Origin: Streptomyces sp. NBC_01241
GTDB lineage: Bacteria; Actinomycetota; Actinomycetes; Streptomycetales; Streptomycetaceae
Reading direction: 5' to 3'
DNA: 64,000 bases
Assembly (NCBI RefSeq): GCF_041435435.1
Contig: NZ_CP108494.1
Coordinates: forward strand, 1,426,001 to 1,490,000
How positions within the stretch are numbered: position 1 is the stretch's first letter; every line of letters starts with the position of its first letter. Below the pieces are notes generated by a model, which was not told where the DNA came from, did no database searches, and saw only the letters and a list, made by a program, of their open reading frames with translations. The position numbers were made by a program, and so were the translations under genes. This document shows positions 8,115 to 16,920 of this stretch, in pieces.

Positions 8115-9413
8115 TCACTGGTTGCCGCAGGTCGACGCCGTGGCGGCGTCGAGCCAGGGCAGGTCGTGCCCCATGCGGTCGCGCTTGGTGCGCAGGTAGC
8201 GCAGATTGTGTTCGCCGGCCTGGACGGGCATCGGTTCGCGGCCGGTGACGGCCAGACCGTGCCGCACGACCGCGGCCGTCTTGTCGGGGTTGTTGGTCAT
8301 CAGCCGCAGGCTCCGGACGCCGAGGTCCTTGAGGATCTGGGCACCCGCCGCGTAGTCCCGGGCGTCGGCGGGCAGGCCGAGTTCCAGGTTGGCGTCGAGG
8401 GTGTCGCTGCCGCGTTCCTGGAGTTCGTAGGCGCGCAGCTTGGACAGCAGGCCGATGCCCCGGCCCTCGTGGCCGCGCAGATAGACGACGACGCCGCGGC
8501 CCTCCTCGGTGATCCGGCGCATGGAGGCATGGAGCTGGGGCCCGCAGTCGCAGCGCTGCGACTGGAAGATGTCGCCGGTCAGGCACTCGGAGTGGATCCG
8601 TACCAGGATGTCGTCGCCGCCGCCGACGTCGCCGTGGACGAGCGCGACATGCTCGACGCCGTCGGCCGTGGAGCGGTAGCCGTACGCGGTGAACGCGCCG
8701 AAGCCCGTCGGCAGCCGTACCTCGGCCTCGCGGCGGACGGTCGGTTCCGAGGAGCGGCGGTAGGCGATCAGGTCCTCGATGGAGATGATCGTGAGGCCGT
8801 GCTTGCGGGCGAACGGGACGAGCTGCGGCAGCCGCAGCATCACGCCGTCCTCGCCGGCGATCTCGACGATCGCTCCGGCGGGCCGCAGTCCGGCGAGCCG
8901 GGCGAGGTCGACGGCGGCCTCGGTGTGGCCGTTGCGGACCAGCACACCGCCGGAGCGGGCGCGGAGCGGGAAGATGTGGCCGGGCCGTACGAAGTCGCCG
9001 GGGCCCGCCTCGCCGCCCGCCAGCAGCCGGAGCGTGGCGGCCCGGTCTGCGGCGGAGATGCCGGTGCTCACGCCGTGCGCCGCCGAGGCGTCGACGGAGA
9101 CGGTGAACGCCGTACGCATCGACTCGGTGTTGTGGGCGACCATCTGCGGCAGTTCGAGCCGTTCCAGCTCGTCGTTCTCCATGGGTGCGCAGATCAGGCC
9201 GCGGCACTCGCTCATCATGAACGCGACGATCTCGGGGGTGGCCTTCTCGGCCGCGATGACGAGGTCGCCCTCGTTCTCCCGGTCCTCGTCGTCGACGACC
9301 ACGACGGGCCGTCCGGCGGCGATGTCGCGGATCGCCTGCTCGATGGGGTCGAGCGTGAGGTCCTCGACGACGCTCTCGTGTTCCCGGTGCAACCAGGCGG
9401 GCTGGGCAGTCAT
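8115..9413 (-). CDS. ribBA: Bifunctional DHBP synthase / GTP cyclohydrolase II
   Basis: A 432-residue fusion feeding both branches of riboflavin synthesis. Residues ~20-220 form 3,4-dihydroxy-2-butanone 4-phosphate synthase ([20 protein letters not shown], then [14 protein letters not shown]). Residues ~225-425 form GTP cyclohydrolase II with [10 protein letters not shown] and the zinc cysteines of [10 protein letters not shown], then [12 protein letters not shown]. The ATG overlaps the pnuC stop by 4 bases (9410-9413), so translation is coupled. Confidence 0.96.
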   Translation of the reverse strand: MTAQPAWLHREHESVVEDLTLDPIEQAIRDIAAGRPVVVVDDEDRENEGDLVIAAEKATPEIVAFMMSECRGLICAPMENDELERLELPQMVAHNTESMRTAFTVSVDASAAHGVSTGISAADRAATLRLLAGGEAGPGDFVRPGHIFPLRARSGGVLVRNGHTEAAVDLARLAGLRPAGAIVEIAGEDGVMLRLPQLVPFARKHGLTIISIEDLIAYRRSSEPTVRREAEVRLPTGFGAFTAYGYRSTADGVEHVALVHGDVGGGDDILVRIHSECLTGDIFQSQRCDCGPQLHASMRRITEEGRGVVVYLRGHEGRGIGLLSKLRAYELQERGSDTLDANLELGLPADARDYAAGAQILKDLGVRSLRLMTNNPDKTAAVVRHGLAVTGREPMPVQAGEHNLRYLRTKRDRMGHDLPWLDAATASTCGNQ

Positions 9414-10054
9414 GCCGTGGCTCCTTCCAGAGCGGGTGTCCGCGAACGCAGCCACCAGTCGCGCATGCCCCACAGGACGAGGGCGCCGTACACGACGTAG
9501 ATGAGACCGGAGAAGGCGAGGCCGCTGTGGAAGTTCAGCGGTACGCCGACCAGGTCGACCAGCAGCCAGGCGAACCAGAACTCGACCATGCCGCGGGCCT
9601 GGGCGAGCATCGCGACGAGTGTCCCGGCGAATATGTACGCGTCCGCCCACGGGCTCCAGGAGAGCGAGGGGAACGCGGTGAACAGGCCGCCGACCGCGAG
9701 GGTGCCGACTGCGGCGCCGCCCAGCAGGTAGCCGCGCTCGCGCCAGGTGGCGAACCGTACGGCGATGGAGCCGTCCTGGGCCTGCCGCCTGCCCCGGGTC
9801 CACTGCTGCCAGCCCCAGACGGCCACGGCGATGACGACGAGCTGCTTGCCGACGCTGCCCGCCTGGTGCACGGAGACGTTGGCGGCGACCAGGACGACGC
9901 CGGACAGGAGCTGGGCGGGCCAGGTCCAGATCGAGCGGAGCCAGCCCAGGGTCAGCGCGATCAGACCGACGGTGTTGCCGATCATGTCGGACCAGATGAT
10001 GTGCTGTCCGAAGACGGTGAACGCCTCCGAGTTCAGCCAGTTCAGCGCCGTCAC
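9410..10054 (-). CDS. pnuC: PnuC-family vitamin transporter, probably riboflavin (RibM-like)
   Basis: A 214-residue membrane protein with about seven hydrophobic helices and PnuC-family aromatic motifs ([40 protein letters not shown]). PnuC proteins carry vitamins such as nicotinamide riboside. Members lying in riboflavin operons under FMN riboswitches (RibM/PnuX of actinobacteria) import riboflavin or roseoflavin, so riboflavin is the likely substrate. It overlaps both neighbours by 4 bases. Confidence 0.85.
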   Translation of the reverse strand: MTALNWLNSEAFTVFGQHIIWSDMIGNTVGLIALTLGWLRSIWTWPAQLLSGVVLVAANVSVHQAGSVGKQLVVIAVAVWGWQQWTRGRRQAQDGSIAVRFATWRERGYLLGGAAVGTLAVGGLFTAFPSLSWSPWADAYIFAGTLVAMLAQARGMVEFWFAWLLVDLVGVPLNFHSGLAFSGLIYVVYGALVLWGMRDWWLRSRTPALEGATA

Positions 10055-10668
10055 TTCACCGGCTCCTCGGGGTCCCGGGCGGTGTCGCCGAGCAGCCGCT
10101 CGACGTACTTCGCGATGACGTCCACCTCCAGGTTGACCGGGTCGCCGGGCTTCTTGATGCCGAGGGTGGTCAGGGCGAGGGTGGTGGGGATGAGGCTGAG
10201 GGTGAAGTAGTCGGGTCCCGCGTCCACCACGGTCAGGCTGACGCCGTCGACGGTGATCGACCCCTTCTCCACCACATAGCGGGTCAGGTCCGCCGGGAGG
10301 GAGATCTTCACGATCTCCCAGTTCTCGGAGATCGTGCGCTCGACGATGCGGCCGGTGCCGTCGACGTGGCCCTGGACGATGTGGCCGCCGAGCCGGCCGC
10401 CGAGCGCCATGGGGCGTTCCAGGTTGACCCGGGAGCCGGTCTCCAGGGCGCCGAGGCTGGACCGGTTCAGGGTCTCGGCCATCACGTCGGCGGTGAACTC
10501 GCCCTCGCCCAGGTCGACGACGGTGAGGCAGACGCCGTTGACGGCGATGGAGTCGCCGTGCTTCGCGCCTTCGGTGACCACGGGACCGCGCAGGCGGAAG
10601 CGGGAGGCGTCGCCGAGCTTCTCGACGGCGGTGACTTCACCCAGTTCTTCGACAATTCCGGTGAACAC
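10051..10668 (-). CDS. ribE: Riboflavin synthase alpha chain
   Basis: The last step: dismutation of two ribityllumazine molecules to riboflavin. The 205-residue protein has two lumazine-binding barrels. The first opens with the hallmark [11 protein letters not shown] and contains [11 protein letters not shown]. The second starts with [15 protein letters not shown] and contains [12 protein letters not shown]. The GTG start at 10668 is immediately after the ribD stop (TGA|GTG) and the stop overlaps pnuC. The gene is called ribC or ribE in different actinobacteria. Confidence 0.95.
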   Translation of the reverse strand: MFTGIVEELGEVTAVEKLGDASRFRLRGPVVTEGAKHGDSIAVNGVCLTVVDLGEGEFTADVMAETLNRSSLGALETGSRVNLERPMALGGRLGGHIVQGHVDGTGRIVERTISENWEIVKISLPADLTRYVVEKGSITVDGVSLTVVDAGPDYFTLSLIPTTLALTTLGIKKPGDPVNLEVDVIAKYVERLLGDTARDPEEPVK

Positions 10669-11769
10669 TCAGATTCCCTTCCGGGCAGGGCCGGGTACGG
10701 CGGTGATACGCAGATCGGGGCCGATACGGACGGTCTCGGTGACATCGAGGCGCAACGCCTCGGCGATGGTGGTGATTCCGGCGTCGGCGAGGGCCGCGGG
10801 GCCGGCGCCGAGGAGCACGGGGGCGAGATAGCCGACGACCTTGTCGACTGTTCCCGCGGCGACGAAGGCCCCGGCCAGGGTCGGGCCGCCTTCGAGGAGT
10901 ACGGAGCGAACGCCCCGCCCGTACAGGGCGCTGAGCAGAGCGGTGATGTCCAGGCCGGGGCCGGTGGCGGCGCGCGGCAGCCGCAGTACGGCTTCTTCGG
11001 GGAGGTGGTCGGCGTCGGCGTCGGCGGCGACGGCGATCAGCGTGGGCGCGGTGTCGTCGAGGACGCGGGCGCCGGGGCGCACGGCGGCGGCGCCGGTGTC
11101 CACGACCACCCGCAGGGGCTGTACGGCGCTTTCGATGCCCCGTACGCCGAGCTGCGGGTCGTCGGTACGGGCGGTGCCGGAACCGACCACGACGGCGTCG
11201 GCCTCGGCGCGCAGCCGGTGGACGTCGGCGCGGGACTCGGGCGAGGTGATCCAGCGGCTGGTGGCGTCGGCGGCCGCGATCCGGCCGTCGAGGGTCGCCG
11301 CGTACTTCCACAGGACGTACGGGCGGCCCAGGCGCACCGAGGTCAGCCAGGCCGCGTTGCCCGCCACGGCCTCGTCGGCGAGGAGCCCCTGCTCGGCCTT
11401 GATCCCGGCCGCGCGCAGGGTGTCGGCACCGCCGGTGGCCTGCGGGTTCGGGTCGCCGACCGCGTAGACGACCCGGGCGACACCGGCCTCGATGAGGGCC
11501 TGGGCGCAGGGGCCGGTGCGGCCGGTGTGGTTACAGGGCTCGAGGGTGACGTAGGCGGTGCCGCCACGGGCGCGGTCGCCCGCGCCGCGCAAGGCGTGGA
11601 TCTCGGCGTGCGGCCCACCGGCGCGCCGGTGGAAGCCCTCGCCGGCCGGTTGGCCCGCGGCGTCGAGGATGACGCAACCGACGACCGGATTGGGGCTGCT
11701 GGAGCCGAGACCGCGGGCGGCGAGCGCGATCGCTCGGCGCATGGCGGTGATGTCGGCTGCGGTGTCCAC
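10669..11769 (-). CDS. ribD: Bifunctional pyrimidine deaminase/reductase
   Basis: A 366-residue enzyme. The N-terminal cytidine-deaminase-like domain has zinc ligands in GGPHAEIHAL and EPCNHTGRTGPC, deaminating the pyrimidine from GTP cyclohydrolase II. The C-terminal NADPH-dependent reductase domain (from YVLWKYAATLDGRIA to VLLEGGPTLAGAF) reduces the ribosyl chain. A GTG start at 11769 is preceded by AGGAGGA at ideal spacing; a longer reading would enter the FMN riboswitch. First structural gene of the rib-his operon. Confidence 0.95.
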   Translation of the reverse strand: MDTAADITAMRRAIALAARGLGSSSPNPVVGCVILDAAGQPAGEGFHRRAGGPHAEIHALRGAGDRARGGTAYVTLEPCNHTGRTGPCAQALIEAGVARVVYAVGDPNPQATGGADTLRAAGIKAEQGLLADEAVAGNAAWLTSVRLGRPYVLWKYAATLDGRIAAADATSRWITSPESRADVHRLRAEADAVVVGSGTARTDDPQLGVRGIESAVQPLRVVVDTGAAAVRPGARVLDDTAPTLIAVAADADADHLPEEAVLRLPRAATGPGLDITALLSALYGRGVRSVLLEGGPTLAGAFVAAGTVDKVVGYLAPVLLGAGPAALADAGITTIAEALRLDVTETVRIGPDLRITAVPGPARKGI

Positions 11770-11866
11770 CGGGTCCTCCTGCCTCTTCGGGCACGGACTC
11801 CGGGGCCTGTCGACAACGACAGATGAAGCGGGAACGCAACAGGGGAACGCCGAAAGCCGGAACAAA

Positions 11867-11896
11867 CGGATGGATCGGTTGCCCGAAAACCATCCG
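11867..11896 (-). terminator. Expression-platform terminator of the FMN riboswitch
   Basis: On the minus strand, CGGATGG (11896-11890) pairs with CCATCCG (11873-11867) around an inner TCGG-GCAA-CCGA tetraloop hairpin, followed by TTTGTT. It sits between aptamer and ribD. The same CGGATGG sequence occurs in the aptamer 3' strand (plus strand 11941-11947), giving an alternative partner for CCATCCG. Confidence 0.55.
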
Positions 11897-11928
11897 CCGA
11901 CGGCGGCGTACCCGTGAAACGGCCCGCC

Positions 11929-12055
11929 GCGCACTGCCTCCCATCCGGACTTTAACCGTCGGTCCAGGAATCCCACCTGGTCAACCGGCCGCTGGATGCG
12001 GACGGGTCGCGGACTATAACCGCCGGTTCGGAATTGCACCGACCCCGGAGTGCGC
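11929..12055 (-). ncRNA. FMN riboswitch (RFN element)
   Basis: The minus strand carries the RFN conserved blocks in order: P1 5' strand GCGCACT, then CCGGGGTCGGTG, AACCGGCGGT, AGTCCGCGACCC, a variable arm, GGTGGGATTCCTGGACCGACGGT, AAAGTCCGGATGGGAG and the closing AGTGCGC. P1 pairs 12049-12055 with 11929-11935. FMN binding is expected to shut off the ribD operon, here including hisE, hisG and the PH protein. Confidence 0.95.
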
Positions 12056-12248
12056 TGCTGCTGGTACCCGATCAGTGTGCCATGCCCACCGATGGGCCAT
12101 ATGGGTGAGTACTTGTGGGGTGGCTCACAAGGACCCCGGGCCGGGGCCGGAAAACCACGTGGTGGACGAAGGGCAAGACGCCCGGCTCCACCGGTGACCG
12201 GGGTGTCCGGCAGGACCTCGGGGCCTGCTGCCCCCTCCTCCGACCGCT

Positions 12249-12281
12249 CGGCGGTGACCGGTTCGCCCCCGGTCGCCGCCG
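12249..12281 (-). terminator. Terminator of the ROK regulator gene
   Basis: A 13-bp stem with one G-T pair (CGGCGGTGACCGG at 12249-12261 with 12269-12281) and a 7-base loop, 13 bp after the stop of the ROK gene. The rest of the 12056-12294 gap must hold the rib promoter; no convincing -35/-10 pair was identified. Confidence 0.6.
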
Positions 12282-12294
12282 GGCCCGGCCATGC

Positions 12295-13485
12295 TCAGCC
12301 GACCGGAGTGAACAGCTCGTCCTGAGCCGCCTCCCGGGCCGCGAGCAGCGCGCCGCGGAGCACCGCGGCGCCACCCAGCCACCCGGCCCTGACCTCCGTA
12401 CGCAAGGGGGACATCGTGGTGAGCCGCTCCTCGACCCGGGCCGCGAGCGCGTCGCCACCCGCGTGGCCGACCTCGCCCGCGAGCAGCACACAGCCCGGGT
12501 CGAGGACCGAGGCGATGGCGGCGGCACCCAGCGCGAGACGTCCGGCGAGGGCGTCCAGGAACGCCTCGCTGTCCCCCTCCCCCGCCAGGGCGGCCCGTAC
12601 CGCGAACGCAGCACCCGGCTCCTTGTCCCCGTCGGCAGTGTCCGCAGGCACCACGATGCCGTGGGTGCCGGCCAGTTCGCAGACCGGGGCAGAACCCACC
12701 AAGGAGTGAAACCCGCCGTCGCAGTTGACGGCCGAGGGGGTACCGGCCGCGCCGGGCACCGGCAGGAAGCCGATCTCGCCCGCGCCGCCGGAGGCCCCGC
12801 GCCGGAGCTTCCCGTCCAGCATGACGGCCGCACCGACGCCGTTGCCGAGCCAGAACAGGACGAAGGTGTCACGGTCACGGGCCGCGCCGCTGCGATGTTC
12901 GGCGACGGCGGCGAGATTGGTCTCGTTCTCCACCAGCACGGTGGCGGGCAGCCGCTGCTGGAGCACCCGGACCAGCCGCCGGTGCCAGGCGGGCAGCCCG
13001 GTGGTGTCGCGCAGTTCCCCGGTGACCGGGTCGATCAGGCCGGGCGCGCCGACGCCGACGCTGTGCAGCGGGGCGGCGCCCGCCTCGCGCGCGGTGCGCT
13101 CCAGCAGCGCGGCGGCCTGTTCGGCGGCGGACTCGGTGTCGGTGTCGCTGCCGATGGGCAGGGTGGCCTCGGCGAGCGTGGCACCGAGGAGATCGGCGAC
13201 GACCACGGCGACGCTGCCGGTGCGTACGTCGAGCGCGGCGAGGTGCGCGCGGTCGGCGGCGATCCCGTACAGGCGGGCGTTGGGGCCGCGGCGCTCGGCG
13301 CCCGCCTCACCGACCACCCTGATCAGACCGGCCCCCTGAAGCCGTTCGACGAGGTCGGCGACGGTGGGCCGGGAGAGGCCGGTCAGGGTCTTCAGCTGCG
13401 TGGCCGTCAACGGGCCGTCCTGCTGGAGCAGTCGCAGGGCGAGACGGTCGTTGATGGCCCGGGCGGTGCTCGGTGATGCGGGCAT
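12295..13485 (-). CDS. ROK-family transcriptional regulator
   Basis: A 396-residue protein. Residues ~8-65 form a winged helix (ALRLLQQDGPLTATQLKTLT, then LSRPTVADLVERLQGAGLI), followed by a ROK sugar-kinase-like fold (VGVGAPGLIDPVTGEL, LVENETNLAAVAEH, GASGGAGEIGFLPV). The usual zinc motif CxCGxxGC is degenerate (NCDGGFHSLVG), favouring a sugar-sensing regulator over a kinase. The ATG at 13485 follows GGAAGGATCC. It diverges from an MFS transporter with a palindrome between them, so local control of that transporter is likely. Confidence 0.85.
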   Translation of the reverse strand: MPASPSTARAINDRLALRLLQQDGPLTATQLKTLTGLSRPTVADLVERLQGAGLIRVVGEAGAERRGPNARLYGIAADRAHLAALDVRTGSVAVVVADLLGATLAEATLPIGSDTDTESAAEQAAALLERTAREAGAAPLHSVGVGAPGLIDPVTGELRDTTGLPAWHRRLVRVLQQRLPATVLVENETNLAAVAEHRSGAARDRDTFVLFWLGNGVGAAVMLDGKLRRGASGGAGEIGFLPVPGAAGTPSAVNCDGGFHSLVGSAPVCELAGTHGIVVPADTADGDKEPGAAFAVRAALAGEGDSEAFLDALAGRLALGAAAIASVLDPGCVLLAGEVGHAGGDALAARVEERLTTMSPLRTEVRAGWLGGAAVLRGALLAAREAAQDELFTPVG

Positions 13486-13547
13486 ACCGGGATCCTTCCA
13501 GGTCACTGCCGCACGGGATGAAGGCATGGACTGAGCAGATGCACTAT

Positions 13548-13570
13548 TTATCAGGCAGGGTTCCTGATAA
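13548..13570. promoter_or_regulatory. Palindromic operator between ROK and MFS genes
   Basis: A perfect 8-bp inverted repeat TTATCAGG (13548-13555) and CCTGATAA (13563-13570) with a 7-base spacer, in an A/T-rich patch unusual for this DNA. It lies 63 bp upstream of the ROK start and 74 bp upstream of the MFS start, a fitting place for the ROK repressor to control both genes. Confidence 0.65.
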
Positions 13571-13643
13571 TTTACCTCGGCACCGTGGAGGCGGGCGCCG
13601 GGATCGCCGGCGGCAGAGGATTCCCAGGGGAGGGCACGGCGGT

Positions 13644-14876
13644 ATGACAACGGATTCCACAGAGGCGGTCTTCGGCATGGAGCAGGTGAGGCGGGCCAGA
13701 TTCGCCGTCGCCGCGGTCTTCACCGTGCACGGCGCGGTCACCGGCAGCTTCGCCACCCGGGTGCCCTGGATCCAGGACCACGCCGGGGTCAGTGCCGGAC
13801 AGCTCGGCCTGGCCCTCGCCTTCCCCGCGATCGGTGCCTCACTGTCGATGCCGCTGGCCGGCGCGATCAGCCATCGCTTCGGCGCCCGGACCGCACTGCG
13901 CGGGCTGCTGGCCCTGTGGACGCTGGCGCTGATCCTGCCCGCGCTGGCCCCCAACCTGCTGACGCTGTGCGCGGCGCTCTTCGTGTACGGGGCATCGGCC
14001 GGCATGTCCGACGTGGCGATGAACGCCCTCGGCGTGGAGGTGGAGAACCGCCTCGACAAGTCGATCATGTCCGGGCTGCACGGGATGTGGAGCGTGGGCG
14101 CCCTGATCGGTTCGGCCGCGGGCACGGTGGCCGCGCATCTGGGCGCCGACGCCCGGCTGCACCACTCCATCGCCGCGCTCGTCCTCACCGCGCTGGGCCT
14201 GATCGCCTGCCAGGGCGTACTGGATCTGCGCAGCGAACCGGACGAGGAGCCGCCGCCGCGCTTCGCGCTGCCGCCGAAGTCCGCGCTGATCATCGGCGCG
14301 GTGGGCTTCTGCGCGGTATTCGCGGAGGGTGCCAGCCTGGACTGGTCGGCGGTCTATCTGCGGGACATCATGGACACCTCCGCCGGGCTCGCCGCGGCGT
14401 CCACGACGGCGTTCGCGCTCACCATGGCGGTCGCCCGGATCGCCGGCGACAAGGTCGTCGACCGCTTCGGCGCGGTCCGGACCGTACGGGTGGGCGGCGT
14501 CCTCGCGACCCTCGGCGGGCTGCTCGTGGTCGCGTCACCGAACGCGGTACTGGCGATGTGCGGTTTCGGGCTCCTCGGCCTCGGTGTCGCCGTGGTCGTC
14601 CCGCTCGCCTTCGCGGCGGCCGGGCGCAGCGGCCCGAACCCGAGTCAGGCGATCGCGGGCGTCGCCACCATCACGTACACCTCCGGGCTCATCGCCCCGT
14701 CCGCGATCGGCTCGCTGGCCGAGGCGACGTCGCTGGTCGTCTCGTTCGGCCTGGTGACGGTACTGGCGTTCGGCCTGGTGCTGGGGGCCGGGGTGCTGCG
14801 GGCGGCCGACCGCAGGGCCGTGCCGTCCTCGGGCACCGGCGCTGCGAGCGCGGCGGCGGCCGAGCCGCGCCCCTGA
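13644..14876 (+). CDS. MFS transporter
   Basis: A 410-residue major facilitator protein with about 12 hydrophobic helices. The N-terminal half starts FAVAAVFTVHGAVTGSFATR and carries the loop 2-3 motif ISHRFGARTALRG; the second half repeats it (DKVVDRFGAVRTVRVGG). GAEGASLDWSAVYL-type residues (FAEGASLDWSAVYLRD) place it among FucP/NarK-like sugar permeases. Start ATG at 13644 has an AGGGGAGGG tract upstream. Divergent to the ROK regulator, so a sugar or sugar derivative is the probable substrate; which one is unknown. Confidence 0.8.
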   Translation: MTTDSTEAVFGMEQVRRARFAVAAVFTVHGAVTGSFATRVPWIQDHAGVSAGQLGLALAFPAIGASLSMPLAGAISHRFGARTALRGLLALWTLALILPALAPNLLTLCAALFVYGASAGMSDVAMNALGVEVENRLDKSIMSGLHGMWSVGALIGSAAGTVAAHLGADARLHHSIAALVLTALGLIACQGVLDLRSEPDEEPPPRFALPPKSALIIGAVGFCAVFAEGASLDWSAVYLRDIMDTSAGLAAASTTAFALTMAVARIAGDKVVDRFGAVRTVRVGGVLATLGGLLVVASPNAVLAMCGFGLLGLGVAVVVPLAFAAAGRSGPNPSQAIAGVATITYTSGLIAPSAIGSLAEATSLVVSFGLVTVLAFGLVLGAGVLRAADRRAVPSSGTGAASAAAAEPRP

Positions 14877-14883
14877 GCCGAAG

Positions 14884-14917
14884 GCTGTGCGGGGCGCGGG
14901 CCCCCGGCCCGCACAGC
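14884..14917 (+). terminator. Terminator after the MFS gene
   Basis: A perfect 10-bp stem (GCTGTGCGGG 14884-14893 with CCCGCACAGC 14908-14917) 8 bp after the MFS stop and ahead of the uracil permease. Confidence 0.6.
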
Positions 14918-15050
14918 GGCGGCGCTCCCCCGCCCGCGGCCCGGCCGCGGGCGCGCCGTGATCCGGCACTATCATGGCGCTGATCATTTCTGCGGTGAGC
15001 ACCATGCCGGGCCAGGCAGTGGACTCCGTATCTACACACAGGGGGTAACC

Positions 15051-16442
15051 ATGGGCCTCGGCGTGCGCTGGACCTTGCACGGAGACGGGAAGACCCCCGC
15101 GCCGGGGGCCGTGGTCCGGCCGGACGAACGGCTCTCCTGGCCCCGTACGTTCGGACTGGGCGCCCAGCACGTGGTCGCGATGTTCGGTGCCTCGTTCGTC
15201 GCTCCGGTACTCATGGGCCTGGATCCGAACCTGGCGATCATGATGTCGGGTGTCGCGACGGCCATCTTCCTGCTGGCGACGCGCGGCCAGGTGCCCAGCT
15301 ACCTCGGCTGTTCGCTCTCCTTCGTCGGGGTCGCCGCAACGATCCGGGCGAGCGGCGGGTCCAGCGCCGTGGTCACCGGTGCGGTCTTCGTCGTCGGTGT
15401 GGTGCTCTTCCTCGCCGGTCTCGCGGTGCAGCGGTTCGGCGCCCGGATCATCCACGCGGCGATGCCGCCGGTGGTCACCGGCGCCGTCGTCATGCTGATC
15501 GGTTTCAACCTGGCTCCGGTGACCGCGTCGACGTACTGGCCGCAGGACCAGTGGACGGCGCTGCTGGTGATGCTGTTCACCGGACTGGCCGTGGTGTGCC
15601 TGCGCGGATTCTTCTCGCGTATCGCGATCTTCCTGGGCCTGGTCTTCGGGTACGTGCTGTCCTGGGTCCTCGACCTGGTCTTCGGCAAGATCCACTCCCC
15701 GGTGGGCGGCGCCCAGGCCGTCGACCACTGGCGGCTCGACCTGTCGGGTGTCGCCGAGGCCGACTGGATCGGGCTCCCGTCCTTCCACGCGCCGAGCTTC
15801 GAGTGGTCGGCGATCCTGGTCGCCCTGCCCGTGGTCATCGCGCTGATCGCCGAGAACGCCGGGCACGTGAAGGCCGTCGGCGAGATGACCGGCGCCTCGC
15901 TGGACGACAAGCTGGGCACCGCGATCGCCGCCGACGGCGCCGCGTCGATGCTGTCGACCGCAGTGGGCGGCCCGCCGAACACCACGTACTCCGAGAACAT
16001 CGGCGTCATGGCCGCGACCCGCGTCTACTCCACCGCCGCGTACTGGGCCGCCGCCTGCTTCGCCCTGCTCTTCGGTCTCTGCCCCAAGTTCGGCGCGGTC
16101 GTCGCCGCCATCCCGGGCGGTGTGCTCGGCGGCATCACCGTCATCCTGTACGGCATGATCGGCCTCCTCGGCGCCCAGATCTGGCTGCACGCCAAGGTCG
16201 ATCTGCGCAATCCGCTGAACCTGGTCCCGGCCGCCGCAGGCATCATCATCGGCGTCGGCGGGGTCAGCCTGAAGATCACCGACACCTTCCAGCTGAGCGG
16301 TATCGCGCTGGGCACCATCGTGGTGATCACCGGCTACCACGTACTGCGGGCCTTCGCCCCGGCGCACCTCAAGACCCAGGAGCCCCTGCTGGACTCGGGG
16401 ACGTCGGCCTACGACGAACAGGATCCGACGGGCAGGGCGTAG
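15051..16442 (+). CDS. Uracil/xanthine permease (NCS2 family)
   Basis: A 463-residue nucleobase-cation symporter-2 protein with about 12-14 hydrophobic segments. Family motifs include LGAQHVVAMFGASFVAPVLM near the start (Q/H motif), LIAENAGHVKAVGEMTG (the helix 8 carboxylate), and VGGPPNTTYSENIGVMAATR, typical of the UraA/PyrP uracil branch. ATG at 15051 has an AGGGGGT Shine-Dalgarno. No PyrR loop was seen in front. Its last codons abut a deaminase remnant on the opposite strand. Confidence 0.88.
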   Translation: MGLGVRWTLHGDGKTPAPGAVVRPDERLSWPRTFGLGAQHVVAMFGASFVAPVLMGLDPNLAIMMSGVATAIFLLATRGQVPSYLGCSLSFVGVAATIRASGGSSAVVTGAVFVVGVVLFLAGLAVQRFGARIIHAAMPPVVTGAVVMLIGFNLAPVTASTYWPQDQWTALLVMLFTGLAVVCLRGFFSRIAIFLGLVFGYVLSWVLDLVFGKIHSPVGGAQAVDHWRLDLSGVAEADWIGLPSFHAPSFEWSAILVALPVVIALIAENAGHVKAVGEMTGASLDDKLGTAIAADGAASMLSTAVGGPPNTTYSENIGVMAATRVYSTAAYWAAACFALLFGLCPKFGAVVAAIPGGVLGGITVILYGMIGLLGAQIWLHAKVDLRNPLNLVPAAAGIIIGVGGVSLKITDTFQLSGIALGTIVVITGYHVLRAFAPAHLKTQEPLLDSGTSAYDEQDPTGRA

Positions 16443-16680
16443 GGCGCACTGCCTGCACACCAGCTTCATCTCGGGGGCGCGGGCGCCGTTCTCGATCTTC
16501 ACGGTGTATGCAATGGTGAAACGCATCTTCGTCGGGTCGCCGCCGAGCGCGCGCACGACATTGCCCTCGGCGCAGTAGCTGGGCCCGGGCTTGCAGCCAC
16601 CGGACTGGGCGAGAGCGATGTCCCCCGTCTCGATGTTGTAGCCGCCCGCACAGGTCGAGCGCCACAGGCGTGGTGCGCAT
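16443..16680 (-). pseudogene. Remnant of a YwqJ/MafB-type deaminase toxin domain
   Basis: One minus-strand frame (16650-16446) reads CAGGYNIETGDIALAQSGG, then a CAE motif (SYCAEGNVVRALGG) and a CxxC (VCRQC): the zinc-site pattern of toxin-type nucleoside/nucleic-acid deaminases. Upstream homology continues only in another frame (16651-16860, e.g. GVYRGSGWQEFGS), and no own start or stop exists. The frame runs straight into antisense of the uracil permease, whose stop is 4 bp from the CRQC codons. It is a decayed fragment. The 16681-16920 stretch shows nothing else. Confidence 0.5.
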
Positions 16681-16920
16681 GGTGCAGGGCGGCCACCTCC
16701 GCGGCGTCCCGCGCGGTGGCCTCGCGGACCCGGAACGCCCCGGAGACGGCCGGGACAGCCGGCGTCCCCTCGGTGGAGGTACTGCCGAACTCCTGCCACC
16801 CCGAGCCCCGGTAGACGCCGGGCGTGCCGGTTCTGGGTCCGGACGATGTGATGGAGGTCGAGTTCTCGGGCCTGGGCCGGCAGCGCAGCGTCTGCCGACC
16901 CGCGTAGCGCCGAACCGCCT

